NCBI GenBank assembly: GCA_009919175.1 | Contig: RGCL01000002.1 | Location: forward strand, 39,259 to 103,258 | Direction: 5' to 3' | From: Betaproteobacteria bacterium | GTDB lineage: Bacteria; Pseudomonadota; Gammaproteobacteria; Burkholderiales; Burkholderiaceae_C | DNA: 64,000 nt | Part shown: one piece after another, positions 45,238 through 57,529 of the stretch | How positions within the stretch are numbered: position 1 is the first letter of the stretch | How the letters are laid out: each line of letters starts with the position of its first letter | Translations under genes and position numbers: made by a program | Notes under the pieces: generated by a model | Databases searched by the model: none | What the model was told of the DNA's origin: nothing | What the model saw: the letters and a program-made list of their open reading frames with translations, nothing else

Positions 45238-47466
45238 TCAAACGTTCACGCGTGCGCGCCTGAGGCTGGCCGAGTTGAGCATCACACTCACCGAGCTCAA
45301 CGCCATGGCCGCACCTGCCACCATGGGGCTCAACACACCCAAAGCGGCCAGGGGAATGCCGGCCACGTTGTAGGCAAACGCCCAAAACAAATTTTGACGA
45401 ATCTTGTGCAGGGTGAGTGAAGAGATGGAGAGCGCTTGCGGGATGAGCGTCAAGTCACCGCGCAACAAGGTCATGCCCGCGGTGGACATCACGACGTCAC
45501 TGCCGCCTTGTGCATTGGCCATGGCCATGCCCACATCGGCTGCAGCCAATGCCGGTGCATCGTTGATGCCATCGCCAACAAAGGCCACATGCTGACCGCG
45601 AGCGCGCAACTCAGCCATGAGATTGGCTTTGCCCTCGGGGCTCATGCCAAAGTGACAAGCGGACTCGGGCAAGTTCAACTGCTTGGCGATGTGGTGCACC
45701 GACGGTGCTTGGTCACCCGACATGATCAAGACCTGAAGACCGCGAGCCAACAGACTTTGCACCACAGTCACGGCTTGCGGTTTGAGTTGATCGGTGAAGG
45801 CCATGAGCAGCAGCACGCGCGGTGCGCCAGGCAAGGTTTGCACCAAGGCCGACAAGGTGGCACCCATGGCAGCTTGCTCGTTCACAAAGCTTTGCGCAGC
45901 CGACAGCTCCAGCCCCTCAAAGGCATTGAGCCGTGAGAGTTCATAAGCGGCATCGCCCACCTGACCCCGCACGCCTCGCCCCGGCAAGACCTCCACCGCA
46001 TCGAACATCGCCGCAGACAAGCCCAGACCCTGCGCGTGAGACACCACAGCCTTGGCCAGCGGGTGGTCGCTGGCGCTTTGCAAACCCAAAGCCAAGGACC
46101 AGGCTTGTGAAACGCTCTGTTCATCCACGCCCGGAGGGAACCAGCTTGCCCTCACGATGGGCGAGCCCAATGTCAACGTGCCTGTTTTGTCGAACACCAC
46201 CACATCGAGGTGATGCGCCAGCTCCAGCACTTGCGCGTCGCGAATGAGGATGCCCCGCTTGGCCGCGAGACCCGTACCTGCAACCAGCGCCGTTGGCGTG
46301 GCCAGGCCCATGGCACAAGGGCATGCAATCACCAGCACCGAGACCGCATGCACCAGGGCTTGTTCCCATGGCAAACCCCACCAGCGCCAGGCCAACAGAG
46401 TGAAGACCGCGACCACCAGCACGACAGGGACAAAGACCTCAGAGACCCTGTCGACCAAACGCTGAATGGGTGCCTTCTCGGCTTGCGCCTGCACCACACG
46501 GGCGATGATGCGCGAGAGCAGCGACTCCGCGCCCACCGCCTGCACGCGCATGCGCAACAAACCTTCTCCGTTGAGGCTGCCACCGGTGAGGGCATCGCCC
46601 TCGGCCTTGGGCACTGGCAAAGGCTCGCCGGTGAGCATGGCCTCATCGACCGAGGAACGGCCTTGCACGACCACGCCATCCGCAGGGATGGCCTCACCGG
46701 CGCGCACCCGCAGCACATCGCCCACGCGCAACTCATCGACCGGCAAATCGCGCTCACCCGCTGGGTCCAGCGGGTCTTCCAGGTGCGCCTGTTGCGGGCG
46801 CAGGCGATGCAAAGCCCGGATGGCCGCTGTGGTTTGGCGCTTGATGCGTTCTTCCAGCCACTTGCCCAAACGCACCAGCGTGATGACCACCGCCGCCCCT
46901 TCGAAATAAAGGTGCGGCGAATGCGAGGCATGCCCAGCCTGGCCAGAAAGCCACCAAAGCCACAGGGACAGGAGCCAGGCCGAACTCGTGCCCAAAGCCA
47001 CCAACACATCCATGTTGGCGCTGCCGCTGCGCAGGGCCGCCCAGGCACCCAAATAAAAACGCGCGCCCAGAATGAATTGAACGGGCGTGGCCAGTGCAAA
47101 CTGCACGGCCGGGCTGAGCATGAAGTCTGATCCCACCCAGGACGCGAGCATGGGCAAGGTCAACGGCAACGACAGGGCAAGGCCCAGAGCGATGGGCAAA
47201 AAGCCCTGCCAGGGCTGCGGGTCGTCTGCCCACACCTGTTCGCTCGCTCGCGGCTCATAGCCCGCATCGCGAATGGCGCGCTTGATCAAAGGCAGGGCGG
47301 CGGTGGCATCCTGCCCCGGTGCCCAGCTCACATGCGCCGACTCGGTGGCAAGGTTCACCGCGCAGGACGCCACACCCGGCACCTTGGCCAGCGCACGCTC
47401 GACCCGACCCACACAGGCCGCACACGTCATGCCGCCAATGCCCACATCCGAGGTTTGAGTTTGCAT
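45238..47466 (-). CDS. copA: copper-exporting P1B-type ATPase
   Basis: A 742-residue ATPase that pumps Cu(I) out of the cytoplasm. An N-terminal heavy-metal domain has [11 protein letters not shown] with Cys15 and Cys18. About eight membrane segments surround the ion-binding CPC (382-384, [14 protein letters not shown]). The phosphorylated Asp426 is in [10 protein letters not shown], the nucleotide domain has SDHPLAKA, and [20 protein letters not shown] marks the hinge; Asn and Tyr/Met/Ser residues in the last helices ([18 protein letters not shown]) fit Cu(I) specificity. It diverges from a copper chaperone gene. Confidence 0.94.
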   Translation of the reverse strand: MQTQTSDVGIGGMTCAACVGRVERALAKVPGVASCAVNLATESAHVSWAPGQDATAALPLIKRAIRDAGYEPRASEQVWADDPQPWQGFLPIALGLALSLPLTLPMLASWVGSDFMLSPAVQFALATPVQFILGARFYLGAWAALRSGSANMDVLVALGTSSAWLLSLWLWWLSGQAGHASHSPHLYFEGAAVVITLVRLGKWLEERIKRQTTAAIRALHRLRPQQAHLEDPLDPAGERDLPVDELRVGDVLRVRAGEAIPADGVVVQGRSSVDEAMLTGEPLPVPKAEGDALTGGSLNGEGLLRMRVQAVGAESLLSRIIARVVQAQAEKAPIQRLVDRVSEVFVPVVLVVAVFTLLAWRWWGLPWEQALVHAVSVLVIACPCAMGLATPTALVAGTGLAAKRGILIRDAQVLELAHHLDVVVFDKTGTLTLGSPIVRASWFPPGVDEQSVSQAWSLALGLQSASDHPLAKAVVSHAQGLGLSAAMFDAVEVLPGRGVRGQVGDAAYELSRLNAFEGLELSAAQSFVNEQAAMGATLSALVQTLPGAPRVLLLMAFTDQLKPQAVTVVQSLLARGLQVLIMSGDQAPSVHHIAKQLNLPESACHFGMSPEGKANLMAELRARGQHVAFVGDGINDAPALAAADVGMAMANAQGGSDVVMSTAGMTLLRGDLTLIPQALSISSLTLHKIRQNLFWAFAYNVAGIPLAALGVLSPMVAGAAMALSSVSVMLNSASLRRARVNV

Positions 47467-47543
47467 GGGTGAATTATCAAGTCATCGCACCGTCATGCCG
47501 GGTTGAATGGACCACAATACAAGCCATCTGTAGAGGAGTTGAC

Positions 47544-47753
47544 ATGGAACATGTATTTCAAGTTTCAGGCATGACCTGTGGCCACTGCGAGATGGCCGTC
47601 AAACGCGCCATCTTGAACGTGGACCCCAAAGCCCACATCGACATTGACCGCGCGCATGACCAAGTGCAGGTGCAAAGCGAGCAGGACGCACAAGCCTTGG
47701 CCTCGGCCATTGCCCACGAAGGCTACCGCGTTGAAGTGAAGGCCGCCCCATGA
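47544..47753 (+). CDS. copZ: copper chaperone, heavy-metal-associated domain
   Basis: A 69-residue single HMA domain with GMTCGHC (metal ligands Cys12 and Cys15). CopZ-like proteins carry Cu(I) in the cytoplasm and deliver it to CopA. GAGGAG lies six bases before the ATG. It diverges from copA across a 77-base gap that should hold a metal-responsive promoter; no clear CueR box was recognised. The stop overlaps the pirin ATG as ATGA. Confidence 0.9.
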   Translation: MEHVFQVSGMTCGHCEMAVKRAILNVDPKAHIDIDRAHDQVQVQSEQDAQALASAIAHEGYRVEVKAAP

Positions 47754-48586
47754 AAGCGCGGCGCCTGGAGGCCCTGGTGGCCGGTGAAAAAACCTCGGAC
47801 GGGGCGGGCGTCAAGCTCACGCGCTTGCTCACCCACCACTGGCAACAACGCCTGGACCCTTTCCTGATGCTGGACTTTTTTGGCAGCGACAAAGGGCAGG
47901 ACTACATTGGTGGCTTTCCCAATCACCCGCACCGGGGGTTTGAGACCATCACCTACATGCTTGCCGGGCGCATGCGCCACAACGACAGCGTGGGCAACGT
48001 GGGGATGCTGCATCCCGGCGCAGTGCAATGGATGACCGCCGGGCGCGGTGTCATCCACAGCGAGATGCCCGAGCAAGAAGACGGGTTGATGAATGGCTTT
48101 CAGTTGTGGCTCAACCTGCCCTCTCGCGACAAGATGTGCGAGCCCTGGTACTTGGACATCCCCAACGACGCCTTGCCCGAATGGCGCAGCGATGCACTGT
48201 GCGTGCGGGTGATCGCGGGTGAATTCGAGGGCGTTCAAGGGCGCGTGGTGCGCGAGGCCACCCAGCCCATTTACTGGGACGTGCACTGCCTGAGCAACCA
48301 GCCCCTGTCATTTGAGCGCGCACTGCCTGTGGGGCACAACGCGTTTGTCGTCGTGTATGAGGGCGAGGTGCAACTCGATGGCAAGCGCCTGCCTTTGCAT
48401 CACATGGCCGTGCTGGCCAATGATGGCGATGGCGTGGCATTGCAACTCGAGCCCGGTTGCCGTTTCATTGTGGTGGCAGGTCGGCCGCTCAAAGAGCCCA
48501 TCGCGCAATATGGTCCGTTTGTGATGAACACGCGCGACGAATTGATGCAAGCCGTTCACGATTACCAAAGCGGGCGCTTGGCTTGA
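47750..48586 (+). CDS. pirin-family bicupin protein
   Basis: A 278-residue two-cupin protein. The N-terminal cupin holds the metal site: His59 and His61 in NHPHRGFETITYML, His103 and Glu105 in GVIHSEMPEQ. Pirins bind iron or similar metals; some act as quercetin 2,3-dioxygenases, others as regulators of enzymes. The C-terminal GYGPF-like end is present as AQYGPFVMNTRDELMQA. It is translationally coupled to copZ (ATGA overlap), an unusual partner for a pirin, which hints at metal or redox stress. Confidence 0.9.
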   Translation: MKARRLEALVAGEKTSDGAGVKLTRLLTHHWQQRLDPFLMLDFFGSDKGQDYIGGFPNHPHRGFETITYMLAGRMRHNDSVGNVGMLHPGAVQWMTAGRGVIHSEMPEQEDGLMNGFQLWLNLPSRDKMCEPWYLDIPNDALPEWRSDALCVRVIAGEFEGVQGRVVREATQPIYWDVHCLSNQPLSFERALPVGHNAFVVVYEGEVQLDGKRLPLHHMAVLANDGDGVALQLEPGCRFIVVAGRPLKEPIAQYGPFVMNTRDELMQAVHDYQSGRLA

Positions 48587-48763
48587 CACCGGGGGATGCG
48601 GCCCTGTTGAGGGCGCGCCGCCCTGCGTGCAGCACGGCGCGAAACGCAAGGTCCTGAATGTGCGTTGACGCACACAGAAAAAATATATTGCACGCTGAGG
48701 TGTACACCCGCAGACGCAGGGGGCGTTGAATGATCACCTGCAACTCATTCCAAGGACGCCTCC

Positions 48764-49369
48764 ATGAAACTCAACCTCATTGCTCGCACCAGCGCACTCG
48801 TTTTGGCCGGTGGCCTGGGCTTGGCCCTCGCTGCCCATGCACAAGAAGGCACCCGCCCGCATCATCAGGGAGGTCCTGCTCATCATGCCAAGCATGACCA
48901 CGGCGTTCGCTTGCAAGACCTCAAAGCCAAGCTCAAGCTCACGCCCGCACAAGAAAGTGCCTGGACGGCTTTTGAAGCCAGCATGAAGCCCGTGAGTTCC
49001 TCTGCCGTGCCACCCAAAATGGAAGCCCTGGCCAAGATGAATGCCATCCAGCGCATGGAAGAGCGCCAGAAGATGCACGACGAAATGCAAAAGCAACACG
49101 CCGCGCAGATGAGCACCCGACTTGCGGCCACCAAGGACTTCTACAGCAAGCTGACCCCCGAGCAGCAAGCCGTGTTTGACAAAGAAACCTTGCCCCATGG
49201 CCCCATGCACAGCGCAGACAAGAAAAAGACCCACAAAGAAGGCAAGGCAGGCCCTGCCGCCGCGCCCGCAACCGCTCCAGCAGCAAGCACTGCAGCACCT
49301 GCAACCGCACCGGCTGCCCCCGCAGCACCCGCTGCAACGCCGGCCAAAGCTGGCGCATCCAAGACCTGA
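48764..49369 (+). CDS. Spy/CpxP-like periplasmic protein with Ala/Pro-rich tail
   Basis: A 201-residue secreted protein. The signal peptide (1-26) ends in AAHAQ. A His-rich stretch (RPHHQGGPAHHAKHDHG, about 31-47) could bind metal. Two LTPxQ motifs (LTPAQ at 59-63 and LTPEQ near 130) are the hallmark of the Spy/CpxP family of periplasmic chaperones. The last 50 residues are a low-complexity Ala/Pro/Thr tail. AAGGACG precedes the ATG. Its closeness to copper genes agrees with Spy-type proteins being induced by copper and envelope stress in other bacteria. Confidence 0.85.
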   Translation: MKLNLIARTSALVLAGGLGLALAAHAQEGTRPHHQGGPAHHAKHDHGVRLQDLKAKLKLTPAQESAWTAFEASMKPVSSSAVPPKMEALAKMNAIQRMEERQKMHDEMQKQHAAQMSTRLAATKDFYSKLTPEQQAVFDKETLPHGPMHSADKKKTHKEGKAGPAAAPATAPAASTAAPATAPAAPAAPAATPAKAGASKT

Positions 49370-49391
49370 TGCCCCATTGCGGGTTGTCATG

Positions 49392-49425
49392 AAAAAAGCC
49401 GCCCTGGCAACAGAGGCGGCTTTTT
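49392..49425. terminator. bidirectional rho-independent terminator
   Basis: AAAAAGCCGCC, an eleven-base loop and GGCGGCTTTTT. It has T runs on both strands and sits between the convergent Spy-like gene (+) and gyrB (-). Confidence 0.93.
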
Positions 49426-49461
49426 GTTGGCTGCGGCACTGCGGTGCGCCGCGCGGTGGAC

Positions 49462-52050
<2,589 letters not shown>

Positions 52051-53157
52051 TCAGATGCGCATGGGCATGACGACGTATTTGAAAAATGCGTTGCTGGGGA
52101 GGGTGAACAAAGCCGAGCTGTTGGCATCGGCCAAAGAGATGGTGATCATCTCGTCAGAGATGTTGCTGAGCACATCGATGAGGTAGGTGACGTTAAAACC
52201 AATCTCGATGCGATCGCCTTCGTAATTGATTTCGATTTCATCCACAGCCTCTTCCTGCTCGGAATTGGTGGAGGCCACGCGCAAGAGACCGGGTTCCACA
52301 TGCAGGCGAACGCCTTTGAATTTGTCGGTGGTGAGGATGGCCGCGCGCTGCAAGCACACTTGCAGGGAAGAACGACCCAGCGTGATGGCGTGCTTGTGGT
52401 TTTTGGGAATGACGCGGTTGTAGTCAGGGAACTTGCCCTCGACGAGCTTGGTGATGAAGACCATGCCATCAAACGCAAACTTGGCCTGGTTGCTGGCAAA
52501 TTGCATCTCGATGGCACCTTCACCGTCGCTAAGGAGGCGCTGCAGCTCCAACACGGTTTTACGGGGCAGGATGACCTCTTGCTTGGGTACTTCCACATCG
52601 AGCTGGGCACTGGCAAAGGCCAGACGGTGACCGTCGGTGGCCACGAGGCTGAGCTGCTTGCCTTCGGCAACAAAAAGGATGCCGTTGAGGTAATAGCGGA
52701 TGTCGTGCACGGCCATGGAAAACGACACCAAATGCAGCAAAGACTTGAGCGTGCTTTGCGGCACCTGGAATTTGGGTCCATAGGTGGGCGACTCCTGCAC
52801 CAGCGGGAAATCCTCGGCTGGCATGGACTGCAATGAGAACCGGCTCTTGCCGCTCTTGAAGAGGATCTTGTTTTGCTGGGATTCGAGCGTGACTTGCTGG
52901 TCCGATGGGATGGAGCGCAGGATGTCGATGAGCTTGCGTGCAGACACTGTGGTGGCCATCTGGCCTGCATCGCCTTCGAATTTGGCCGACGTCTGGATTT
53001 GAATTTCCAAATCGCTGGTGGTGAACTGCACCTCATCTCCGGTCTTGCGGATCATGACGTTCGACAGGATGGGCAGTGTGTTGCGGCGTTCAACAATGCC
53101 AGCAACCGACTGCAGTACGCCCAGCACTTGTTCTTGAGGGGACTTGAGGATGTTCAT
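52051..53157 (-). CDS. dnaN: DNA polymerase III beta sliding clamp
   Basis: A 368-residue clamp protein with three repeated domains. The N-terminus reads ILKSPQEQVLGVLQSVAGIVERRNTLPILSNVMI and the C-terminus ends NAFFKYVVMPMRI, the conserved P-M-R-(L/I) tail that contributes to the peptide-binding cleft. It forms a dimeric ring that tethers polymerase III to DNA. It sits between dnaA (238-base gap with DnaA boxes) and gyrB in the standard order. Confidence 0.98.
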   Translation of the reverse strand: MNILKSPQEQVLGVLQSVAGIVERRNTLPILSNVMIRKTGDEVQFTTSDLEIQIQTSAKFEGDAGQMATTVSARKLIDILRSIPSDQQVTLESQQNKILFKSGKSRFSLQSMPAEDFPLVQESPTYGPKFQVPQSTLKSLLHLVSFSMAVHDIRYYLNGILFVAEGKQLSLVATDGHRLAFASAQLDVEVPKQEVILPRKTVLELQRLLSDGEGAIEMQFASNQAKFAFDGMVFITKLVEGKFPDYNRVIPKNHKHAITLGRSSLQVCLQRAAILTTDKFKGVRLHVEPGLLRVASTNSEQEEAVDEIEINYEGDRIEIGFNVTYLIDVLSNISDEMITISLADANSSALFTLPSNAFFKYVVMPMRI

Positions 53158-53395
53158 GTTGTTTTCTCAAATGACATTGAATTGAATTAGTAGTGGTAGT
53201 AGAGGACGGCTTAAAACTGTGGAAAAGCCCATTTTCGCCTGTTTTGACAAAGACTTTTTGACCTGACAAGCCTGTGAGTTTGGCTTCTGTTTGCCCCAAG
53301 TCGATTGAGGACAACTTTCGAAAATTGACCAGGGCTGTGCATAACTCATGGGTTGTCCCAAAACAATTCACAGGGTTGTTGGAGGGCCATGCGCA
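53158..53395. promoter_or_regulatory. dnaA-dnaN intergenic region with DnaA boxes (possible part of oriC)
   Basis: A 238-base gap. On the minus strand it has TTATGCACA (53336-53344, a perfect TTWTNCACA box) and TTTTCCACA (53218-53226). The stretch 53161-53216 is AT-rich compared with the genes. It must also carry any separate dnaN promoter. It could be the second lobe of a bipartite origin. Confidence 0.5.
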
Positions 53396-54808
53396 TCAGC
53401 CTTTGAGGGTTTGTTCAAGCACATGCAACTGCTGGTTGAGTTCCATGTGCTGTTGGCGTTCAGCGGCAATCTTGCGCACGGCATGCAAAACGGTGGTGTG
53501 ATCCCGCCCGCCAAAGATTTCGCCGATTTCGGGCAAGCTTTTTTGGGTCAATTCCTTGGCCAGGTACATGGCAATCTGCCGAGGGCGCGCAATCGAAGCG
53601 GGGCGCTTTTTGGAATACATGTCCGCCACTTTGATCTTGTAGTAGTCGGCCACGGTTTTTTGGATGTTTTCTACCGAAATTTGCCGGTTTTGGATGGAGA
53701 GCAGGTCGCGCAAGGCCTCTTTGGCCAGCTGGATCGAGATGTCTTTTTGATTAAAACGGGAATAGGCCAGGATTTTGCGCAAGGCCCCTTCGAGTTCGCG
53801 CACGTTGGAGCGCACGTTTTTGGCCACAAAAAACGCGACCTCCTCACTCATGACGGCTTCTTCGGCTGCCGCCTTGTTGATCAGGATGGCCACACGCATT
53901 TCCAGTTCTGGCGACTCAATGGCCACGGTCAGTCCGGAGTCAAAGCGGGAAACCAGGCGTTCGTGGATGTCGGTGAGGCCTTTGGGGTAGGTGTCGCTGG
54001 TCATCACAATGTGCGACTTTTTGGCCAGCAAGGCTTCAAAGGCGTTGAAAAACTCCTCCTGGGTGCGGTCCTTGTTGGCAAAGAACTGCACATCGTCGAT
54101 CAGCAGCAGATCCAGGGAGTGGTAGCGCGCCTTGAATTCGTCAAAGGTCTTGCGTTGATAGGATTTGACAACATCCGACACAAATTGTTCAGCGTGGATG
54201 TAGAGAACCTTGGCATTGGGCTTGTCCTGGATGAGGCGGTTACCCACCGCATGCACCAAGTGGGTTTTGCCCAAACCCACCCCGCCATAAATGAACAAGG
54301 GGTTGTAGAGCTGGCCCGGTGAGCTGGCCACGTGCATGGCGGCGGCACGCGCCATGCGGTTGGCCGAGCCTTCGATCAGGTTGTCAAACGTGAAAGCAGC
54401 ATTGAGCCTGGATTTAAAGGGTTCAGCCGGCGGATCCACCCAGTTGGGGGTGGCCTCGATCAAACCCTGAATTGGGGGTGAGAAAGTCTGAGGCCTAGGC
54501 TTTTCAAGGGGTTTATTGTTAGCAAGAGCAAACTCCACACGGATGCCCTCGCCGTAAAGCTCTTGCACAACTTGCTGGATGCGTTGCCCATACTGAGCAC
54601 GGATCCAGTCCATTTTGAAGCGGTTGCCGACCAATAAAGTGAGCTTGGAATGGTCGTTCGAGACCATCACCGTCAGCGGCCGAATCCAGGTGTGAAACAG
54701 TTGTTCGGGCATTTCCTTGGCCAGAACGTCCACGCAGCTCAGCCACAAATCGTCCTGTGCCAGGCCGTTGGGATCGTGCTCATCGGAGCGGTTCAATTCG
54801 TCAGTCAC
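53396..54808 (-). CDS. dnaA: chromosomal replication initiator DnaA
   Basis: A 470-residue AAA+ initiator. Domain I is about 1-90 ([25 protein letters not shown]), domain II a linker, domain III the ATPase ([18 protein letters not shown], Walker [17 protein letters not shown], Walker [15 protein letters not shown]) and domain IV the DNA-binding part ending in the signature [22 protein letters not shown]. The start codon is GTG at 54808 ([11 protein letters not shown]). DnaA boxes on both flanks suggest self-regulation and origin function. Confidence 0.97.
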   Translation of the reverse strand: MTDELNRSDEHDPNGLAQDDLWLSCVDVLAKEMPEQLFHTWIRPLTVMVSNDHSKLTLLVGNRFKMDWIRAQYGQRIQQVVQELYGEGIRVEFALANNKPLEKPRPQTFSPPIQGLIEATPNWVDPPAEPFKSRLNAAFTFDNLIEGSANRMARAAAMHVASSPGQLYNPLFIYGGVGLGKTHLVHAVGNRLIQDKPNAKVLYIHAEQFVSDVVKSYQRKTFDEFKARYHSLDLLLIDDVQFFANKDRTQEEFFNAFEALLAKKSHIVMTSDTYPKGLTDIHERLVSRFDSGLTVAIESPELEMRVAILINKAAAEEAVMSEEVAFFVAKNVRSNVRELEGALRKILAYSRFNQKDISIQLAKEALRDLLSIQNRQISVENIQKTVADYYKIKVADMYSKKRPASIARPRQIAMYLAKELTQKSLPEIGEIFGGRDHTTVLHAVRKIAAERQQHMELNQQLHVLEQTLKG

Positions 54809-54999
54809 GTTCGGTCAGGCCTGTGGATAGAAACAACAATCTTCTCGTTTGCGCGGGACTTTATCAAAAATTTATCCACATGTTGATCTTTTTCTGAATG
54901 GCCAGTTCCCGCCCAGAAAAACTTCGCAGTAGGGGAATGTCTAGAACAGGAAAAATTTGGGATAATCAAGGGCTTTTTACCCCATTCTTGAGAACGAAC
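54809..54999. promoter_or_regulatory. dnaA-rpmH intergenic region, likely oriC core
   Basis: A 191-base divergent gap. TTATCCACA (54872-54880) is a perfect DnaA box on the plus strand and CTATCCACA (54822-54830, minus strand) is a one-mismatch box. Between and after them lies the AT-rich TTTATCAAAAATTTATCC, suited to unwinding. Gene orientation switches here from minus to plus, as expected where two forks diverge. It also holds the dnaA promoter and the rpmH promoter. Confidence 0.65.
54938..54966 (+). promoter_or_regulatory. candidate rpmH promoter
   Basis: GATAAT at 54961-54966 is a good -10 element 34 bases before the rpmH ATG. The matching -35 (TGTCTA at 54938-54943, 17-base spacing) is weak. 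Confidence 0.35.
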
Positions 55000-55134
55000 A
55001 TGAAACGCACTTATCAGCCCTCTAAGACCCGCCGCGCACGTACGCACGGCTTTTTGGTTCGCATGAAGTCCCGTGGCGGACGCTCTGTGCTCAACGCTCG
55101 TCGCGCCAAGGGCCGCAAGCGTCTGGCTGTCTAA
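55000..55134 (+). CDS. rpmH: 50S ribosomal protein L34
   Basis: A 44-residue, very basic protein, [18 protein letters not shown] and so on, ending GRKRLAV; every residue block is that of bacterial L34. It is the first gene of the conserved rpmH-rnpA-yidD-yidC-mnmE run that leads away from the origin. Confidence 0.98.
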   Translation: MKRTYQPSKTRRARTHGFLVRMKSRGGRSVLNARRAKGRKRLAV

Positions 55135-55150
55135 GCCCACAAGAGACGGT

Positions 55151-55510
55151 GTGCGGCGGCTGAAAACAGCCCAGGAGCACGAGCGCTTGTTGTCCACCCC
55201 GGTGGTGGCCAAAACCGAGCACTTCGTGCTGCATCGTTTGAATGTGCCCAGCGAAGACGGTTTGCGCGCAAGCGTGCTGGTGTCCAAGCGCCATGCGCGC
55301 CACGCGGTGACCCGAAACCTCATCCGGCGACAACTCGATGCACTGGTTCAAGCCCATAGTGATCAATTGCCGCCCACCCGTCATTTGCTCAGGCTCATCC
55401 GTCCCATGAACGCCTCTTACTCCAGCGCCTCGTCCATGCAACTCAAAAAAGCAGTTCGTCATGAGCTCGAGCGTTTGCTGCTGGTGAACCCTTCTCCCCT
55501 CGCGCCCTGA
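55151..55510 (+). CDS. rnpA: ribonuclease P protein component
   Basis: A 119-residue basic protein that helps the RNase P RNA cut the 5' leader of tRNA precursors. The RNP motif region is seen as VLVSKRHARHAVTRNLIRRQLDALV, and the N-terminal RLKTAQEHERLL is typical. GTG 55151 is chosen: it starts right before RRLK, and AAGAGA lies about five bases upstream. It follows rpmH by 16 bases. Confidence 0.94.
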   Translation: MRRLKTAQEHERLLSTPVVAKTEHFVLHRLNVPSEDGLRASVLVSKRHARHAVTRNLIRRQLDALVQAHSDQLPPTRHLLRLIRPMNASYSSASSMQLKKAVRHELERLLLVNPSPLAP

Positions 55511-55514
55511 ACGC

Positions 55515-55778
55515 ATGAAGCGCTTGCTCATCCTGGCGGTCAAAGCCTATCGATTGCTCTTGAGCCCCTGGTTGGGCTCATCGTGCCGATTCGAGCCCAC
55601 CTGTTCCCTTTATGCCTTGCAGGCCTTGCAGCGCCATGGTGCCTGGCAGGGCACCCGTTTGGCAGGCTGGCGCGTTTTGCGCTGCCACCCCTGGTGCGAT
55701 GGGGGTTGTGACCCCGTCCCTGAAAAACTCGGGCAGACCCCGTTCGCCCGTCCCCTGATCTCGAAAGAAACACCATGA
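55515..55778 (+). CDS. yidD: membrane protein insertion efficiency factor YidD
   Basis: An 87-residue protein with the family sequence KAYRLLLSPWLGSSCRFEPTCSLYALQALQRHG and the cysteine-rich RCHPWCDGGCDPVP. An N-terminal amphipathic helix places it at the inner membrane, where it assists YidC-linked insertion. It starts 4 bases after rnpA ends and its stop overlaps the yidC ATG as ATGA. Confidence 0.96.
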   Translation: MKRLLILAVKAYRLLLSPWLGSSCRFEPTCSLYALQALQRHGAWQGTRLAGWRVLRCHPWCDGGCDPVPEKLGQTPFARPLISKETP

Positions 55779-57493
55779 ATGATTTCCGTCGCTCCATCCT
55801 GTGGGTGATCTTTGGCTTCTCGATGGTCTTGCTGTGGGATCAGTGGCAGGTGCACAACGGACATCCCGCCACCTTCTTCCCCGCGGCCAAAGAGGCCAGC
55901 GCCACCAAACCGGCCGACGCGGCTGGCTCAGCGGCGCAGCAATCGGCCGTGCCAGCCCCGGCCTCCAACGCTAGTGCAGGCACCCCGAATGCGTCGACAA
56001 CGGCACCTGCAACCAGTGTGACCAGCTCACCCTCGGAAAGCTGGATCGTGGTGACCACCGATGTGCTCAAACTGTCGTTTGATCCCGTGGGGGGCTCCCT
56101 GGTCAAGGCCGAACTGCTCACCCACCGCGACGGCAACGACAGCCACAAAAACGTGGTCTTGCTCGACGACACCGCCCAGCATGTGTATGTGGCGCAAAGC
56201 GGCCTCATTGCACCCAACCCCGCCAACGCCTTGCCCAATCACAAAAGCATCATGCGCTTTGAAGGCAGCAAGACCCTGGAGGCCGGACAAGACCAAATCC
56301 AGTTTGCCTTTGTCTCGGAAAGCCAAGGCGGCATGGAGCTCATCAAGCGCTACACCATCAAGCGCGGCCAATACCTCATTGACATCCATCACCAGCTGAA
56401 AAATACCGGCTCGCAAGCCCAGCAACCCCAGCTGTATTTGCAACTGGTGCGCGACAACAGCAAGCCCAAAGGCGAATCAGCTTTCTACAGCACCTTCACC
56501 GGGCCAGCGATTTACTCTGAACAAAAGAAATACCAGAAGATCGAGTTTGACCAGATCAAAGACAACAAGGCGGAGTTTGAAAAAACCTCCAACCTGGGCT
56601 ATGTGGCCATGGTTCAGCATTACTTTGCCAGTGCCTGGCTGGTGCAAGCCCAGCAGCAGCGCGATTTCTTTGCACGCAAGCTCGACGGCAACCTCTATGC
56701 CGTGGGCATGATTGTCAAAAGCCCTGAAGTTGCCCCTGGCCAATCGGTGGACCAGCACACGCAGTTTTTTGTGGGACCACAAGAAGAGAAAAAACTCGAA
56801 GCCATTTATCCCGGCCTGGAGTTGGTCAAGGACTACGGCTGGCTCACCATCCTGGCCAAGCCCTTGTTCTGGCTGCTCGACAAGCTCTTCAACCTGGTGG
56901 GCAACTGGGGTTGGGCCATTGTTTTGCTCGTGGTGGTCATCAAAGCCGTTTTCTATTGGCTCAATGCCAAGGCCTACCGCAGCATGGCCAAGATGAAAGG
57001 CATCAACCCGCGTGTGATGGAAATGCGCGAGCGCTTCAAGGACAACCCGCAGCAAATGCAAATGGAGATGATGCGCATCTACCGCGAGGAAAAGGTCAAC
57101 CCCTTGGGCGGCTGTTTGCCCATCGCCATCCAGATCCCGGTGTTCATTGCTCTCTATTGGGTGTTGCTCTCCACCGTTGAAATGCGCGATGCGCCCTGGC
57201 TCTACATCACCGACTTGGCCAAGCCCGACACCTTGTTTGGGGTCGTGCCCTTGGTGAACCTGCCCCTGGGACCTTTGCCCATCTTGATGACCTTGAGCTC
57301 CTTGCTGCAAACCTGGCTTAACCCCACGCCACCTGACCCCATGCAGGCCAAGCTGATGTGGATCATGCCCCTCATGTTCGGCATCATGTTCTTCTTCTTC
57401 CCCTCGGGTTTGGTGCTGTACTGGCTCACCAACAACCTGTTGTCGATTGCTCAGCAATGGGCGATCAACAAAAGCATGGGCGTGACCCATTAA
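55775..57493 (+). CDS. yidC: membrane protein insertase YidC
   Basis: A 572-residue insertase. The first membrane segment is near residues 7-22, then a long periplasmic domain (about 60-355) with a low-complexity Ala/Pro/Ser lead (30-85), then the conserved five-helix core from about 360 (KPLFWLLDKLFNLVGNWGWAIVLLVVVIK, PLGGCLPIAIQIPVFIALYWVLL, IMFFFFPSGLVLYWLTNNLLSIAQQW). It inserts and folds inner-membrane proteins alone or with SecYEG. Confidence 0.97.
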   Translation: MNDFRRSILWVIFGFSMVLLWDQWQVHNGHPATFFPAAKEASATKPADAAGSAAQQSAVPAPASNASAGTPNASTTAPATSVTSSPSESWIVVTTDVLKLSFDPVGGSLVKAELLTHRDGNDSHKNVVLLDDTAQHVYVAQSGLIAPNPANALPNHKSIMRFEGSKTLEAGQDQIQFAFVSESQGGMELIKRYTIKRGQYLIDIHHQLKNTGSQAQQPQLYLQLVRDNSKPKGESAFYSTFTGPAIYSEQKKYQKIEFDQIKDNKAEFEKTSNLGYVAMVQHYFASAWLVQAQQQRDFFARKLDGNLYAVGMIVKSPEVAPGQSVDQHTQFFVGPQEEKKLEAIYPGLELVKDYGWLTILAKPLFWLLDKLFNLVGNWGWAIVLLVVVIKAVFYWLNAKAYRSMAKMKGINPRVMEMRERFKDNPQQMQMEMMRIYREEKVNPLGGCLPIAIQIPVFIALYWVLLSTVEMRDAPWLYITDLAKPDTLFGVVPLVNLPLGPLPILMTLSSLLQTWLNPTPPDPMQAKLMWIMPLMFGIMFFFFPSGLVLYWLTNNLLSIAQQWAINKSMGVTH

Positions 57494-57529
57494 GGGCAGG
57501 CACGACCCCGCAGCCCCTCGCCCCACACC

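Noticed and set aside
49240..49369. Histone H1-like Ala/Pro/Lys tail
   Set aside because: The protein has a signal peptide and LTPxQ motifs, so the tail is a periplasmic low-complexity extension, not a nucleoid protein.
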